Source of the DNA: JAFAMB01 sp963775805
GTDB taxonomy: Bacteria > Verrucomicrobiota > Verrucomicrobiia > Chthoniobacterales > JAFAMB01
Length of the DNA stretch: 64,000 bases
Direction of reading: 5' to 3'
NCBI GenBank assembly: GCA_963775805.1
Contig: CAVZKG010000001.1
Location: 806,001-870,000, forward strand
The position numbers were made by a program, and so were the translations under genes. Below, one piece after another: positions 1 through 8,763 of this stretch. Within the stretch, counting starts at the first letter, position 1. Each line of letters begins with the position of its first letter. The notes beneath the pieces were generated by a model, which worked only from the letters and a program-made list of their open reading frames with translations, was not told the origin of the DNA and searched no databases.

Positions 1-534
1 GCTTTCCCGTTAACTTTCAGGATGATTTCTGATTGCCCGTCTCCGCTTTCCTTTTTTGGGATATCGCCCGGAGAGGATTCTCGCTCAGGTGCCGGCGCGG
101 CACGAAGCAAAGGTGGCGCGACGGTTATGCTCGCTGAGAGAGCCGCTAATCGAGCGATAAATCCACGTCTGGACGATCCGCCTGAATTTTCAGCAATGCT
201 GGGAGAATCACCAGGCAACTCCACCGCACAATCGGATTCTTGCCGCATAAGATTATTACTTTCAATGGCCGAAAAAATTCGCGTTTGGCCTGCCCGCAAT
301 GATCGAAAATATTGAAGCGGACTTATCAACAAATCTAATAATCGTAAGAACGCTACAGAAAAGAGACTGCCAACCTCGACCTGCGAACGAGTCGCAACTA
401 TTTGGTTGCGATTTGCATTTCGAAAGTGAGAACTCAACGAATGCCTCTTGCGTTTCGCACACTAAAATGCTTTTCGCATGAAACCGTTGAGGACTTGCAA
501 ACGTCTGCGTTCCGTACAATGACTTCTACCCGAC
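1..534. other. no gene recognised at left edge
   Basis: I see no convincing coding region here. The short open frames on both strands have no recognisable motif and overlap one another. The stretch immediately upstream of ygfZ presumably holds that operon's promoter, but I could not pick out clear -35/-10 boxes. Confidence 0.4.
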
Positions 535-1449
535 ATGCTCATTGACCTCAGCGATCGAGCGAAATTCAAAGCGACCGGAATCGATCGTAAGCGTTTTCTG
601 AACGGCCAGCTCACGAACAATATGCTGGCGCTCAAACCCGGGTTCACACTCTACGCGTGCGCGCTGACAGCTAAAGGCAAGTTATCCGCGGACCTGTACG
701 TGGCAGAAGCGCACGACGCCCACTATCTCGACGCCGATTCGTTGCTTCGGGAATCGCTGCAGATTCGCCTCGAGAAATACATCATAGCCGACGACGTGAC
801 GCTTGAAGATGTCACTGAAGAATTCGGGTTGTTTCACCTTGTCGACCCGGACGCGGTAGAGCAGGAAGCTCGCAAACATATCTCAATCGAGATCTTGGAA
901 AAAAACGGCGCATTTCTGTTCGAATCGAGCCGGTTCGGCGTCCCGGGTATTGATCTCTGGTTTCCAACCAAATGCGGCACCGCGATACGGGATGTGCTGG
1001 GAGAATCTCCAATTGGCTCCGAGAAAGCCGAAAGTCTTCGCATTGAAAAGGGAATTGCGCGCTGGGGGCACGAACTATCCGAAGAGGTTCTACCTCAGGA
1101 AGCCGGGCTCGATTCTCGTGCAGTCAGTTTTACCAAGGGATGCTACCTTGGGCAGGAAGTCATCAGCCGCATTAAAAGTATTGGACACGTGAACCGTCAT
1201 TTGCGCGGTCTGGTTCCGGCGGATGGCGTCGCCATCCTGGCCGGGGACAAACTATTCGGGTCGGAGGAGGCTGCCAAAGAGATTGGTTTTCTCACCAGCG
1301 TTGGCCCCACCCGCCATGGCGCGCAGACAATCGCTTTAGGATACGTGAAACGCGGTTTTGAAGCCGATGGAACGACCTTGCAAGTTCGACGGAACAATAC
1401 TTTGATTGGGCCCATCAAGGTTCAAAGCCTTCCATTTGAATTAGCATGA
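535..1449 (+). CDS. ygfZ: YgfZ/GcvT-fold folate-binding protein
   Basis: A 304-residue protein of the YgfZ (COG0354) family, which in Escherichia coli uses tetrahydrofolate to support iron-sulphur enzymes such as MiaB. The decisive feature is the family signature KGCYLGQEVISR at about residues 200-211, which contains the essential cysteine. The N-terminal part (DRAKFKATGIDRKRFLNGQL) and the C-terminal barrel (ALGYVKRGF) also fit the GcvT fold, and the length is normal. It acts in the cytoplasm. Its stop codon overlaps the ATG of the next gene in an ATGA, so the two are probably co-transcribed and translationally coupled. Confidence 0.9.
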   Translation: MLIDLSDRAKFKATGIDRKRFLNGQLTNNMLALKPGFTLYACALTAKGKLSADLYVAEAHDAHYLDADSLLRESLQIRLEKYIIADDVTLEDVTEEFGLFHLVDPDAVEQEARKHISIEILEKNGAFLFESSRFGVPGIDLWFPTKCGTAIRDVLGESPIGSEKAESLRIEKGIARWGHELSEEVLPQEAGLDSRAVSFTKGCYLGQEVISRIKSIGHVNRHLRGLVPADGVAILAGDKLFGSEEAAKEIGFLTSVGPTRHGAQTIALGYVKRGFEADGTTLQVRRNNTLIGPIKVQSLPFELA

Positions 1450-2054
1450 AAAAATTTTTAATCCTGTCGGTGGTCTTGCTCTCGTCGGTGGTTGTCTGTT
1501 TGGCTGACCCCGTAGCCGTGTTCGACGTTCAATGGGGCAAAGGGAAAAATCGGCAACAGCGGAGCTTCTCGATAGGTTTCTACGATGGTGCAGCACCGCA
1601 AACGGCCGCAAATTTCAAGAAACTGGTTCAGGACGGTTTTTACGTGCACACGACGTTTCATCGGGTGTTTCCAAACTACCTCGTTCAAGGGGGCGACCCG
1701 ATAAGCAAAGGGAAAGATCTCACGGTCATCGGAACTGGGGGACCTGGTTACACGCTCCCGGCCGAAATTCGTCAAAAACATGTGCGCGGTTCGGTCGCAA
1801 TGGGTCGACTTCCAGATAAGGTGAACCCCAATCGCCTGTCCAATGGCAGCCAGTTTTATGTTTGTCTCCAGCCGATTCCCGCTCAGGACGGCCAGGACAC
1901 TGTCTTCGGAGAAGTCGTTTCCGGTCTTCCCGCGCTCGATGAGATCAGCCACCTGCAAGCCGACACGAATGCGAATCCGGTCGAAAGGGTGGAAGTTATT
2001 CGAGCCTACATCATTGATCGCTCCCAACTCGGGCACGCGGTGAAAGTAAAGTAA
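1446..2054 (+). CDS. cyclophilin-type peptidyl-prolyl cis-trans isomerase, exported
   Basis: A 202-residue cyclophilin. An N-terminal signal peptide (hydrophobic run in residues 4-20, probable cleavage after CLA) suggests periplasmic location, where it would catalyse proline isomerisation during protein folding. Cyclophilin landmarks are present: FKKLVQDGFYVHTTFHRVFP, VQGGDP, and a QFYVCL / FGEVVSGL pair in the C-terminal half; the arginine of FHRVFP corresponds to the catalytic arginine of the family. The insertion GTGGPGYTLPAEI is typical of bacterial exported forms. The gene overlaps ygfZ by four bases. Confidence 0.93.
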   Translation: MKKFLILSVVLLSSVVVCLADPVAVFDVQWGKGKNRQQRSFSIGFYDGAAPQTAANFKKLVQDGFYVHTTFHRVFPNYLVQGGDPISKGKDLTVIGTGGPGYTLPAEIRQKHVRGSVAMGRLPDKVNPNRLSNGSQFYVCLQPIPAQDGQDTVFGEVVSGLPALDEISHLQADTNANPVERVEVIRAYIIDRSQLGHAVKVK

Positions 2055-2237
2055 GGGGCTTTCGCCATCCGGGCGCTGCATGTTGGATTGTTCCCTTTGG
2101 AGAGTGAAAATCCGCTTGCGCGCCTGATTCGTGGGATCTATATACGTTCGCTCCAGCTACGGCGACAGTTCGGCGAGCAAGTTCAGAGTTTCTAAACTCC
2201 GAACCGAAGCCACTCCGCCAGTCTGGCAATTAGTTCC

Positions 2238-2320
2238 GGGTAGGTACCGAAGTGGCCAAACGGGGCAGACTGTAAATCTGCTGGCTTATGCCTTCAGTGG
2301 TTCGAATCCACTCCTGCCCA
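2238..2320 (+). tRNA. tRNA-Tyr (GTA)
   Basis: An 83-nt class II tRNA. The acceptor stem GGGTAGG (2238-2244) pairs with CCTGCCC (2313-2319), with one G-T wobble, and A2320 is the discriminator. The anticodon stem is GCAGA/TCTGC with loop CTGTAAA, placing the anticodon GTA at 2272-2274. The variable arm and the T-arm GTGGTTCGAATCCAC are clear. The 3' CCA is not encoded. It stands alone, with no second tRNA nearby. Confidence 0.96.
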
Positions 2321-2607
2321 TACTTCGCCCCTCGCAAACTCGGCGGCTTCGTAGGGCAAGCCATGTTTGACCACTTCGCATTCTGCGCACGGAAACGGCG
2401 AAGTATGCCCTTCGAAGTTCGGCTCCTGCAGAACGTAGGAGGGCCCTAATTCCTTGTCACGGCGACTTCTCAGCGCCCCGCCGATTTTCTCCTTCATCAC
2501 GCCCGCTTGGGTACGCAAAAAACGATTCTTCCCAACCCTTTTTCTTTTTGTATTTTACTTCACAAATATTCCAATTCCCATCTCCCGCAACAGAGAGAAT
2601 ACCGTCA

Positions 2608-2775
2608 ATGCACTATGTGTACATTATTGTTTCGTGCTCACGGCCAGAGAGATATTATGTAGGACTGACGAACCACGTCTCGCGCCGTCTTCGGCAACAC
2701 AACAACGGGATCGTCAAGTCAACCGCCGCATTTCAAACCCTGGTAGTGCCTCTTCTACTTTACCCTGACCTGTGA
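2608..2775 (+). pseudogene. GIY-YIG nuclease-domain protein, broken
   Basis: The frame opening at the ATG at 2608 begins MHYVYIIVSCSRPERYYVGL, a GIY-YIG (UPF0213-type) start, and continues through a VSRRLRQHNNG segment. Intact relatives are 80-100 residues and continue with a PWK..YYE motif and a YLKSG tail. Here the frame leaves the family pattern after residue 45. FKPW followed by a stop and then CERAESLLEPP can be read in the next frame, so a frameshift plus a stop disrupts it. Probably non-functional. It lies between tRNA-Tyr and the convergent sugar-binding protein gene. Confidence 0.55.
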
Positions 2776-2835
2776 GCGAGCTGAATCGCTGCTCGAGCCG
2801 CCAAAGAGATCTCGGGGTACTTCGCTTCAGCAGCT

Positions 2836-2875
2836 CATGAGCCTCATCAGGCCCATGAGCCCCATCAGGCTCATG
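2836..2875. repeat. short tandem/inverted repeat between convergent genes
   Basis: Two near-identical 17-bp units, CATGAGCCTCATCAGGC (2836-2852) and CATGAGCCCCATCAGGC (2854-2870), are followed by TCATG. The outer ends CATGAGCC and GGCTCATG are also inverted. The block sits 14 bases beyond the stop codon of the solute-binding protein gene, so it could act as a transcription end signal for the minus-strand operon, although no T-run follows it. Confidence 0.5.
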
Positions 2876-2888
2876 CGAGAAAGAGAAG

Positions 2889-4136
2889 CTATTTGATATT
2901 CAGCTTCTTGATCTGCGCGGCGGCATCATCGAGAGATGCGCTGATATCGCCGCCTGTGAGCGCTTTTTGGATCGCGGTACGAGTGATCAAGGAGACCTGC
3001 GGGTATTGGGCTCCTCCTTCTTCAGGCCTCGCGCGCGCCGTGTCCATCTGCGACACGAATACCGCCAGGTCCGGAAGTTGTTCAGCTTCTTTGGCTGCTA
3101 CATCACGGAACGAAGAGATATAGTTGAAGGTCGAACATAGCTTGACCAATCGATCGGGATCCTGAACGAAGGCGATGAATTTCAGCGCCGCATCTTGAGT
3201 CGCTTTGTTAGTCTTCATCACGCACCAAGTTTCGCCACCCAGTCCAACAACGACTTTATCGCCTTCTTTCGGCACTGGAATCGTGACAATTCCAAAGTCG
3301 AGGCCACTGCGTTTTACGGCGGGCAACATCCAGGGACCCATGACCATCATTGCGGCTGTGCCACCGATGAACTGGTTTGCGACATCTCCTTGATTCCAGT
3401 TTACGACATCGTGCGAAGCGGCTCCTTTTTGGACAAGGTCAACCCATAGTTTGAGTGCTTGTTTGGCTTTGTCTGATCCGAGGTCCAGAAGGCTGCCGCC
3501 GTTGCTCCAGAGGAACGGTTCCCATTGCCAGGTGGATTCTTCTGTGTTTGTCGCTGAAAACGCGAGTCCGTAGACAGGGCTTTTGGTGAGTTTAACAGCG
3601 TCATCCACGAGTTCGTCCCATGTCTTGGGCGGATCTTTGATACCTGCATCGGCGAACATTTTCTTGTTGTAGTACAACGCCAGACTGTTGCTGCCGATCG
3701 GTATAGCGTAGACGTGATTGCCGCTGGTGATCGAGGCTTTCGGGCCGTTATAAATGTTCTTCCAATCCGGGAAGAGCGAGAGTTTGTCCGCGATATCGAG
3801 AAGAACTCCGGCTTTCGCGACACGAAGCACGTCCGGATTGTCGATCGCAGCAATCGCCGGTGGTCGCTTCACCGCGGCAGTCTGCAGCGTTCGACTCACC
3901 AACTCGCCGAACGGCACGTAGGTTAGTTGGACCTTAATATCCGGGTTCGCCTGTTCGAACGCGGTAATTAACTCACTCAAACCCTGTTCCTGATCCTTGA
4001 CATTAAAATAGTGAAGAATCTCGACAGTGGTTTGTTCGGCTCGTGCAGGCACGAGCGATAATAACAAGGCGAAACAGACCGGGAGACCGATCTGCCAAAT
4101 GGATTTCTTTTTTATACCGGGGGGTGTTTTTCTCAC
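2889..4136 (-). CDS. ABC transporter extracellular sugar-binding protein (family 1)
   Basis: A 415-residue periplasmic substrate-binding protein. Residues 1-33 form a signal peptide with a lysine-rich N-region, a hydrophobic core (IGLPVCFALLLSL) and a cleavage site near ARA. The mature part has the SBP_bac_1 pattern: VEILHYFN, AFEQANPDIKVQLTYVP, AIPIGSNSLALYYNKKMFADAGI and PPKTWDELVDDAVKL. It would deliver an oligosaccharide or glycerol-phosphate-like solute to a membrane permease, but no permease or ATPase genes lie next to it. It follows a LacI-type regulator on the same strand, which probably controls it. Confidence 0.9.
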   Translation of the reverse strand: MRKTPPGIKKKSIWQIGLPVCFALLLSLVPARAEQTTVEILHYFNVKDQEQGLSELITAFEQANPDIKVQLTYVPFGELVSRTLQTAAVKRPPAIAAIDNPDVLRVAKAGVLLDIADKLSLFPDWKNIYNGPKASITSGNHVYAIPIGSNSLALYYNKKMFADAGIKDPPKTWDELVDDAVKLTKSPVYGLAFSATNTEESTWQWEPFLWSNGGSLLDLGSDKAKQALKLWVDLVQKGAASHDVVNWNQGDVANQFIGGTAAMMVMGPWMLPAVKRSGLDFGIVTIPVPKEGDKVVVGLGGETWCVMKTNKATQDAALKFIAFVQDPDRLVKLCSTFNYISSFRDVAAKEAEQLPDLAVFVSQMDTARARPEEGGAQYPQVSLITRTAIQKALTGGDISASLDDAAAQIKKLNIK

Positions 4137-4339
4137 GGGTGTTCCTATCAGGTTGAGGCGATTTGGGTTAGCGTTATGGGAGTTGAAATTCAGCGAACGT
4201 TTCTATTTTCGTTGTAATACCAGTTTGAACGGGAAACCGATCCAGACGTTGGCGACAATCGTTGCAAAAAAACGCAGAGACCGGTTCTGCGAGCCACTCG
4301 CTTTCATTGAGGGGTAATCGTCGAGAGTACGCCGATAGT

Positions 4340-5413
4340 TCATTGCAATGAAGTTTCTCTGGGAGGAAGGTTGTCCCTGAGATAGATCTCGACAGGAGCC
4401 AGTTGTTGGACCTGATCTGGTGAAAATGTGTTCGAGCAAAGTGCTCTCAACGTCTGGATCGCTCTATCAACAATAAACGCAGTGTTTTGATTGAGAATTG
4501 CGTCCATGGAGTCGTCAGCAAGCGCGACGCGCGTGGCATCTGTAAGTTCATGTGCAAGAAGAACGACTTGTCTTTTGCGACCCGTTTCCGTGATCGCTCT
4601 AGTGATTGGCTCAATTTCGGTTCCCGAGTAATAGATACCGAGCAGATCGCTATTCTCTTTTAGGAGGTCCGCAGCAATATTATACCGGTTTTCATCATTC
4701 CCTGGCTGATCGTTAATCTGGCAGATTTTCAGGTCAGGGAAATCTTCCATCATGACGGATTGAAAACCTAGCAAGCGATCCTGGTGGTCCAGTTGCTGTA
4801 ACGGACCAGTTAAGACGGCAACTATTCCCTTAGATTCTCGTGAAAACCGGCCTATCAAGCTGGCAGCGGTTTTTCCAGCCGACTTGTTGTCAATGCCGAT
4901 AAAAGCCTGGCGGCTGGAACGTGGCAAATCCGAAACCATGCACACGACCTTTCCTCCGGTGGCGCAATATCCGCCAACCGCCTCGAGCACAGACGGATGA
5001 TCTATCGTAACAATGGCCACTCCGTCGAACAACGTAGCCGTTTCCGCGAAAAATTTAACGACTGCTGCCGGGCCTGTTTCTTCAAAATAACGTATCCCGA
5101 AAGTTAGGCCGTCTCGTAAGAATCGCCTGCGATTTCGTTCAAACTCGCACTCCAGCTTCAGGAAAAAAGGTACTTTTACTGAGGGCAAAGCAACGCAAAA
5201 GGAAAGGTTGGTACCTTTTGCTAGGCGGCTTGCGTTTCCATCCGGTACATATTGGAGCTGCTCAACCACGCGGAGAATATGCCTGACAGTCTCGGGCTTA
5301 ACATTTCCCCGCTTGTTCAGTACGCGGTCAACAGTGGGGACACTGAAACCGGATTCGGCGGCAATATCCACCAACCGCGTACGGGTCCATTTTTTTGAAG
5401 ACGTGTGATCCAT
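4340..5413 (-). CDS. LacI-family transcriptional regulator
   Basis: A 357-residue regulator. The N-terminal helix-turn-helix reads RTRLVDIAAESGFSVPTVDR followed by the hinge LRVVEQLQYVPDGNASRLA. The rest is a periplasmic-binding-protein-like sensor domain (GVAIVTIDHPSVLEAVGGY, GIVAVLTGPLQQLDHQDRLLGF, LLGIYYSG). I chose the ATG at 5413 because it starts 13 residues before the HTH; the frame is open 20 codons further up, but that segment overlaps the probable operator. It lies upstream of, and on the same strand as, the sugar-binding protein gene and probably senses that sugar. Confidence 0.9.
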   Translation of the reverse strand: MDHTSSKKWTRTRLVDIAAESGFSVPTVDRVLNKRGNVKPETVRHILRVVEQLQYVPDGNASRLAKGTNLSFCVALPSVKVPFFLKLECEFERNRRRFLRDGLTFGIRYFEETGPAAVVKFFAETATLFDGVAIVTIDHPSVLEAVGGYCATGGKVVCMVSDLPRSSRQAFIGIDNKSAGKTAASLIGRFSRESKGIVAVLTGPLQQLDHQDRLLGFQSVMMEDFPDLKICQINDQPGNDENRYNIAADLLKENSDLLGIYYSGTEIEPITRAITETGRKRQVVLLAHELTDATRVALADDSMDAILNQNTAFIVDRAIQTLRALCSNTFSPDQVQQLAPVEIYLRDNLPPRETSLQ

Positions 5414-5430
5414 TGCCGGGGGGGCGATTG

Positions 5431-5483
5431 AATGATCTAAAATATGACTAACGTACATCATTTTAGATGTCAACTAGATCATT
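5431..5483. promoter_or_regulatory. probable operator upstream of the LacI gene (nested inverted repeats)
   Basis: AATGATCTAAAAT (5431-5443) is answered by ATTTTAGAT (5460-5468) and again by TAGATCATT (5475-5483). This gives two overlapping dyads sharing the left arm: ATCTAAAAT/ATTTTAGAT with a 16-bp spacer, and AATGATCTA/TAGATCATT. It lies 18 bases ahead of the regulator's start codon, the place expected for autoregulation. Assignment to this regulator is inference from position. Confidence 0.5.
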
Positions 5484-5585
5484 CGGAATTGTTTTTGTAG
5501 CCCCCGGCATGAATTCTCGAGTTTGCGGGCAACAAGATGGTTCCAAAAAGAAATTGCGATATTTAAACGAAAGTTCGCTTCCTTG

Positions 5586-6626
5586 TTAGCGACCGACGGG
5601 AATTTTTCGCATGAGAGGCGCTACTTTATCGCCGAGAAGTTCTATGGCGTGTAAGGCCTTGGCATGGGGAAGCGTGCCGGGACTCATTTGAATGTTCAGG
5701 CGGGAAATCCCTCCAAGAACTTCGTTATAGTGGAGGATTTTCTTGGCCACCGTTTTGACATCGCCGATGATCAGCGCGCCGGTAGGACCAAGCATGGCAT
5801 CGTAATGGGCGCGTCGCGTGGGTGGCCAACCCCGTTCCTTACCGATCTCGGTGAACATGTGGGCGAATCCAGGATAAAAATCATCGGCTGCTTGGGAATC
5901 TGAGTCGGCCACATAACCGACCGCATGGATGCCGACCTTCAGGCTCTCGGGAGAATGCCCCGCTTGAAGTCCGGCCTCGCGGTAGAGATCGACCAAGGGA
6001 CGAAACCGGTGAGGTTCACCACCGATGATGGCGATCATCAGGGGAAGACCAAGCGCGCCGGCTCTGACGAAGGAGGCGGGTGTTCCGCCAACTCCAATCC
6101 AAACAGGGAGTAGATTCTGTACTGGGCGGGGGTAAACCGCCTGCCCAGTAAGTGGAGCGCGATGCTTGCCGGACCAGCGGACGCGCAAGCTCTCTCGAAT
6201 TTTGAGCAGGAGGTCGAGTTTTTCGGAAAAGAGAGAGTCGTAGTCGCTTAGGTTGAGACCGAAGAGCGGATAGGCCTCGGTAAAGGAGCCACGCCCAGCC
6301 ACGATTTCCGCCCGGCCCCGTGAAATCAGATCCAACGTGGCGAACTCCTGAAACACTCGCACCGGATCGGCGGCACTGAGGACCGTTACGGCGCTGGTCA
6401 GACGGATGCGTTTGGTTCGAGTCGCAACTGCCGCCATGATGACTACTGGCGCAGAATCGAGAAATTCTTCCCGGTGATGTTCGCCGATGCCGAAGGCGTC
6501 GAGCCCTACACGATCGGCAAGCTCGGCCTCCTCGAGCAGGTTCTGCAATCGCACAACCGGGTCATGCAGCGCTCCGGTGACAGGGTCGGCCAGCGTGGCA
6601 ACAAAGCTATCGATTCCAATTTCCAT
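5586..6626 (-). CDS. LLM-class flavin-dependent oxidoreductase (luciferase-like)
   Basis: A 346-residue TIM-barrel monooxygenase of the bacterial luciferase-like family. Typical segments are EIGIDSFVATLADP, GLDAFGIGEHHREEFLDSAP, TSAVTVLSAADPVRVFQEFA, DLISRGRAEIVAGRGSF and LPVWIGVGGTPASFVRAG. Such proteins use FMN or F420; the substrate cannot be told from sequence. The frame is open 34 codons further upstream, but conserved sequence begins at MEIGIDSF, so I use the ATG at 6626. Nothing nearby points to a pathway. Confidence 0.9.
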   Translation of the reverse strand: MEIGIDSFVATLADPVTGALHDPVVRLQNLLEEAELADRVGLDAFGIGEHHREEFLDSAPVVIMAAVATRTKRIRLTSAVTVLSAADPVRVFQEFATLDLISRGRAEIVAGRGSFTEAYPLFGLNLSDYDSLFSEKLDLLLKIRESLRVRWSGKHRAPLTGQAVYPRPVQNLLPVWIGVGGTPASFVRAGALGLPLMIAIIGGEPHRFRPLVDLYREAGLQAGHSPESLKVGIHAVGYVADSDSQAADDFYPGFAHMFTEIGKERGWPPTRRAHYDAMLGPTGALIIGDVKTVAKKILHYNEVLGGISRLNIQMSPGTLPHAKALHAIELLGDKVAPLMRKIPVGR

Positions 6627-6888
6627 CTTTTGTGCGCTGGCGGCGTTGAAAGCTCGAGTCCCTCTCCTTCGAGCCTCCGCCTCAGTTCGGCGGGGGATCC
6701 CACTGAAACGGCCACGATGATGCTCCAAATCTCATACGCTAAACGTTGCGCGTGAGTAGGAGCAGATGCAAGAGGACAAACATCGCTCTGACGCCGTATA
6801 GATTCGATCAGTGGCAGTAGCCTCTGTGGTATCCTGCGAGTTCCACAACGGAACAAAATAAAGTCGGATGTAGAATGAGCCGGACCCG

Positions 6889-7149
6889 TCACCCTGTCGC
6901 TGTTAAATCCCAGTTGTAGCGTTCTACTTCCTCAATTTCCGATAGGGTGGCATCAGGCCTAAACTTAAACCCATTAAGATCATAGTCACTGACGGCGCGG
7001 GGTATTGGTTCAAAATGCACATGGGGTCGAGTATCCAGGATCAGCTGAGATCTAGATAAGTTTAATTTTTGTCTAATGCCGCGGCACCGAAACCTACTCC
7101 GTTTCGCTTGGCGTCTCACAATCCCTCTTTCCTTAAGGCGGCTTTCCAT
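6889..7149 (-). CDS. hypothetical small protein overlapping the upstream peptidase-like gene
   Basis: An 86-residue frame whose first 34 bases overlap the 3' end of the gene upstream on the same strand (7116-7844), as in a translationally coupled pair. The N-terminal half is very basic (many Arg/Lys), and the C-terminal half is acidic (DATLSEIEEVERYNWDL). I recognise no domain. It may be a partner of the upstream protein or simply an open frame. Confidence 0.35.
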   Translation of the reverse strand: MESRLKERGIVRRQAKRSRFRCRGIRQKLNLSRSQLILDTRPHVHFEPIPRAVSDYDLNGFKFRPDATLSEIEEVERYNWDLTATG

Positions 7150-7844
7150 TCTGCCCGATCGCTATACTCTGAAAGTTTGCCCAGTCTCCACGTTCCGTTT
7201 TCCAAGACAAAGATAATCTTGTGACTGGAGTATGATTTTAATTTTGAAGGTAGAGCTTGAGTATCTAACTTCGGGCGCATGCGTTGCTCTAGTTTATTCC
7301 CTTCACGAGTTTTGATTGCATGTGTATGGTTCGGGTCGGCCATGAGGAATACACCCGCTACATACCCGGCTACCATGAGTCCGTTCAACTTTCCGGCTGC
7401 ATCTGCTGCTGAAATAGCTTGGCAGAATGCCTGAACAGTAACAACTTCCTGTGAATTTTGCGGCACCGGTTGCGGCGTTTTCTTATCGAACATTGCAACC
7501 CCGGAACAAGTGATAAAGCAGAGCTTTCTGATCCTAAATCCTTGCTCGGCCAGCCAGACGAGTTTTGTTGCGAGTTGTTGGGTACCGATTGGGCCCGTTT
7601 TCCCTATAGGACCGATGAACTTCCCCCCGCCCCCATGGGCGATTACGTAGGCCCCAGCATCTTCATAATTTTCCGCAGGTCTCTCTTCGCCACTGAGCTT
7701 TACCAATGCCATATCTTCCGCGAACTGAAACTTGGTCACTCGTCTTTCCGCATATGTCGCTATAAGCGATTGCGTTACTCTACCGACTTCCTCATCAAAT
7801 AGGTCCTCAGCGTCTTCGAAAATGAAGATACTTTTGCAGTTCAT
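7116..7844 (-). CDS. uncharacterised protein with clan-CD (C80-like) cysteine peptidase pattern
   Basis: A 242-residue protein with a strong ribosome site (GGAGG seven bases before the ATG). No close family is recognised with certainty. An AYVIAHGGGGKFIG segment near residue 90 followed by KLCFITCSGV near residue 135 recalls the His-Gly and Cys dyad motifs of clan CD peptidases such as the C80 domain of MARTX and clostridial glucosylating toxins. The first 60 residues are acidic, and the C-terminal 60 residues look like a separate small domain (KIIFVLENGTWRLGKLSEYS). No signal peptide. The peptidase reading is inference from two short motifs. Confidence 0.5.
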   Translation of the reverse strand: MNCKSIFIFEDAEDLFDEEVGRVTQSLIATYAERRVTKFQFAEDMALVKLSGEERPAENYEDAGAYVIAHGGGGKFIGPIGKTGPIGTQQLATKLVWLAEQGFRIRKLCFITCSGVAMFDKKTPQPVPQNSQEVVTVQAFCQAISAADAAGKLNGLMVAGYVAGVFLMADPNHTHAIKTREGNKLEQRMRPKLDTQALPSKLKSYSSHKIIFVLENGTWRLGKLSEYSDRAEWKAALRKEGL

Positions 7845-7928
7845 GGATACCTCCAGGGTGTAGCCGAATAACGGGTAAGATGGAATCTGTTACACTAATT
7901 TGATTCAAGCTTCTATTTCCCCAAAACG

Positions 7929-8252
7929 CCCGTCCTTGCTGCTTACATCGACCTCAACCCGATCCGTGCAGGTCTGTTTGCCGATCCTAAAGACTATCGC
8001 TATTGCGGTTATGCCGAGGCGCTCGGCAAAATGCTCCGCTCCTCGCGCCTTGCCGACGGCCCATTTTGATCGCAACAAAGTACACGCTATTTCGGGGACA
8101 GGACACAAGCACGCCAGGGGATCAGAACAATACTGGGCTAGCCAGAAACAGCTTCCTGGAAAGAAGTCAGCCGCGAGTATCGCAAATACCTCTTTGTACA
8201 CGGGAGTTTAAACAGCAAAGCCAATCTCCTTGAAAAATCCGAACCGCGGTGA
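7929..8252 (+). pseudogene. remnant of REP-associated tyrosine transposase (RAYT, Y1_Tnp/IS200-like)
   Basis: Translation from 7929 gives AAYIDLNPIRAGLFADP, then DYRYCGYAEALG, a hallmark segment of the C-terminal half of RAYT transposases, ending in a stop at 8067-8069. A second piece from 8145 (SWKEVSREYRKYLFVHGS) matches the family's tail and stops at 8252. The catalytic HUH and tyrosine half is absent, so this is a dead fragment. There is no start codon. Confidence 0.75.
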
Positions 8253-8679
8253 ATCAACAAATGGATATAGCTCGTGTTTTGCCCCATCGATCGGTACCGA
8301 CTTGACCAGGGTCAAATAGGGAAAAGCGCCAGCGTTCACCGCTTGTGGAGTCGGGTCCCAGAGGGGGCCGACTTTATTCACTAACTATGTGATCCGCATT
8401 CTTGTTAGTGAACTCAACGGCTTCGGGATTCGGAACACGACAGGATATCCCTTCGGCAATCGTATTCACCTGGCCATCGAGACCGGCTTGCCAGATCCGT
8501 TAATTCACGGATTGGGTAATCCTGGGAAGTCAGGGATTTGTTGAATTACATTTCTCCAACCTCAAGGCAAAGCTTGATTACATACGCCAGCACACGCGGG
8601 AAATGCAGACTCGTCGTGTTGCGACCTCCTGTGTAGCAACGACTTTCTTGGTTTTCGCTATTTGCCGTGCCTATTTTTT
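8253..8679. other. intergenic stretch, no gene seen
   Basis: Between the RAYT remnant and the 24-bp repeats I find no coding frame with recognisable content. It may be further decayed mobile-element DNA. Confidence 0.35.
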
Positions 8680-8727
8680 CTGACCTGTCCCTCTTTTCCT
8701 CTACTGACCTGTCCCTCTTTTCCTCTT
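8680..8727. repeat. two tandem copies of a 24-bp repeat
   Basis: The unit CTGACCTGTCCCTC plus TTTTCCTCTW occurs at 8680-8703 and 8704-8727, differing only in the last base. It lies between a RAYT transposase remnant and the ribosome site of the hydrolase gene, so it may be a RAYT-related repeat. Confidence 0.7.
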
Positions 8728-8763
8728 GACGGGTTGCTTGCCCGCTGGCGAAGGAGTGAGCTG

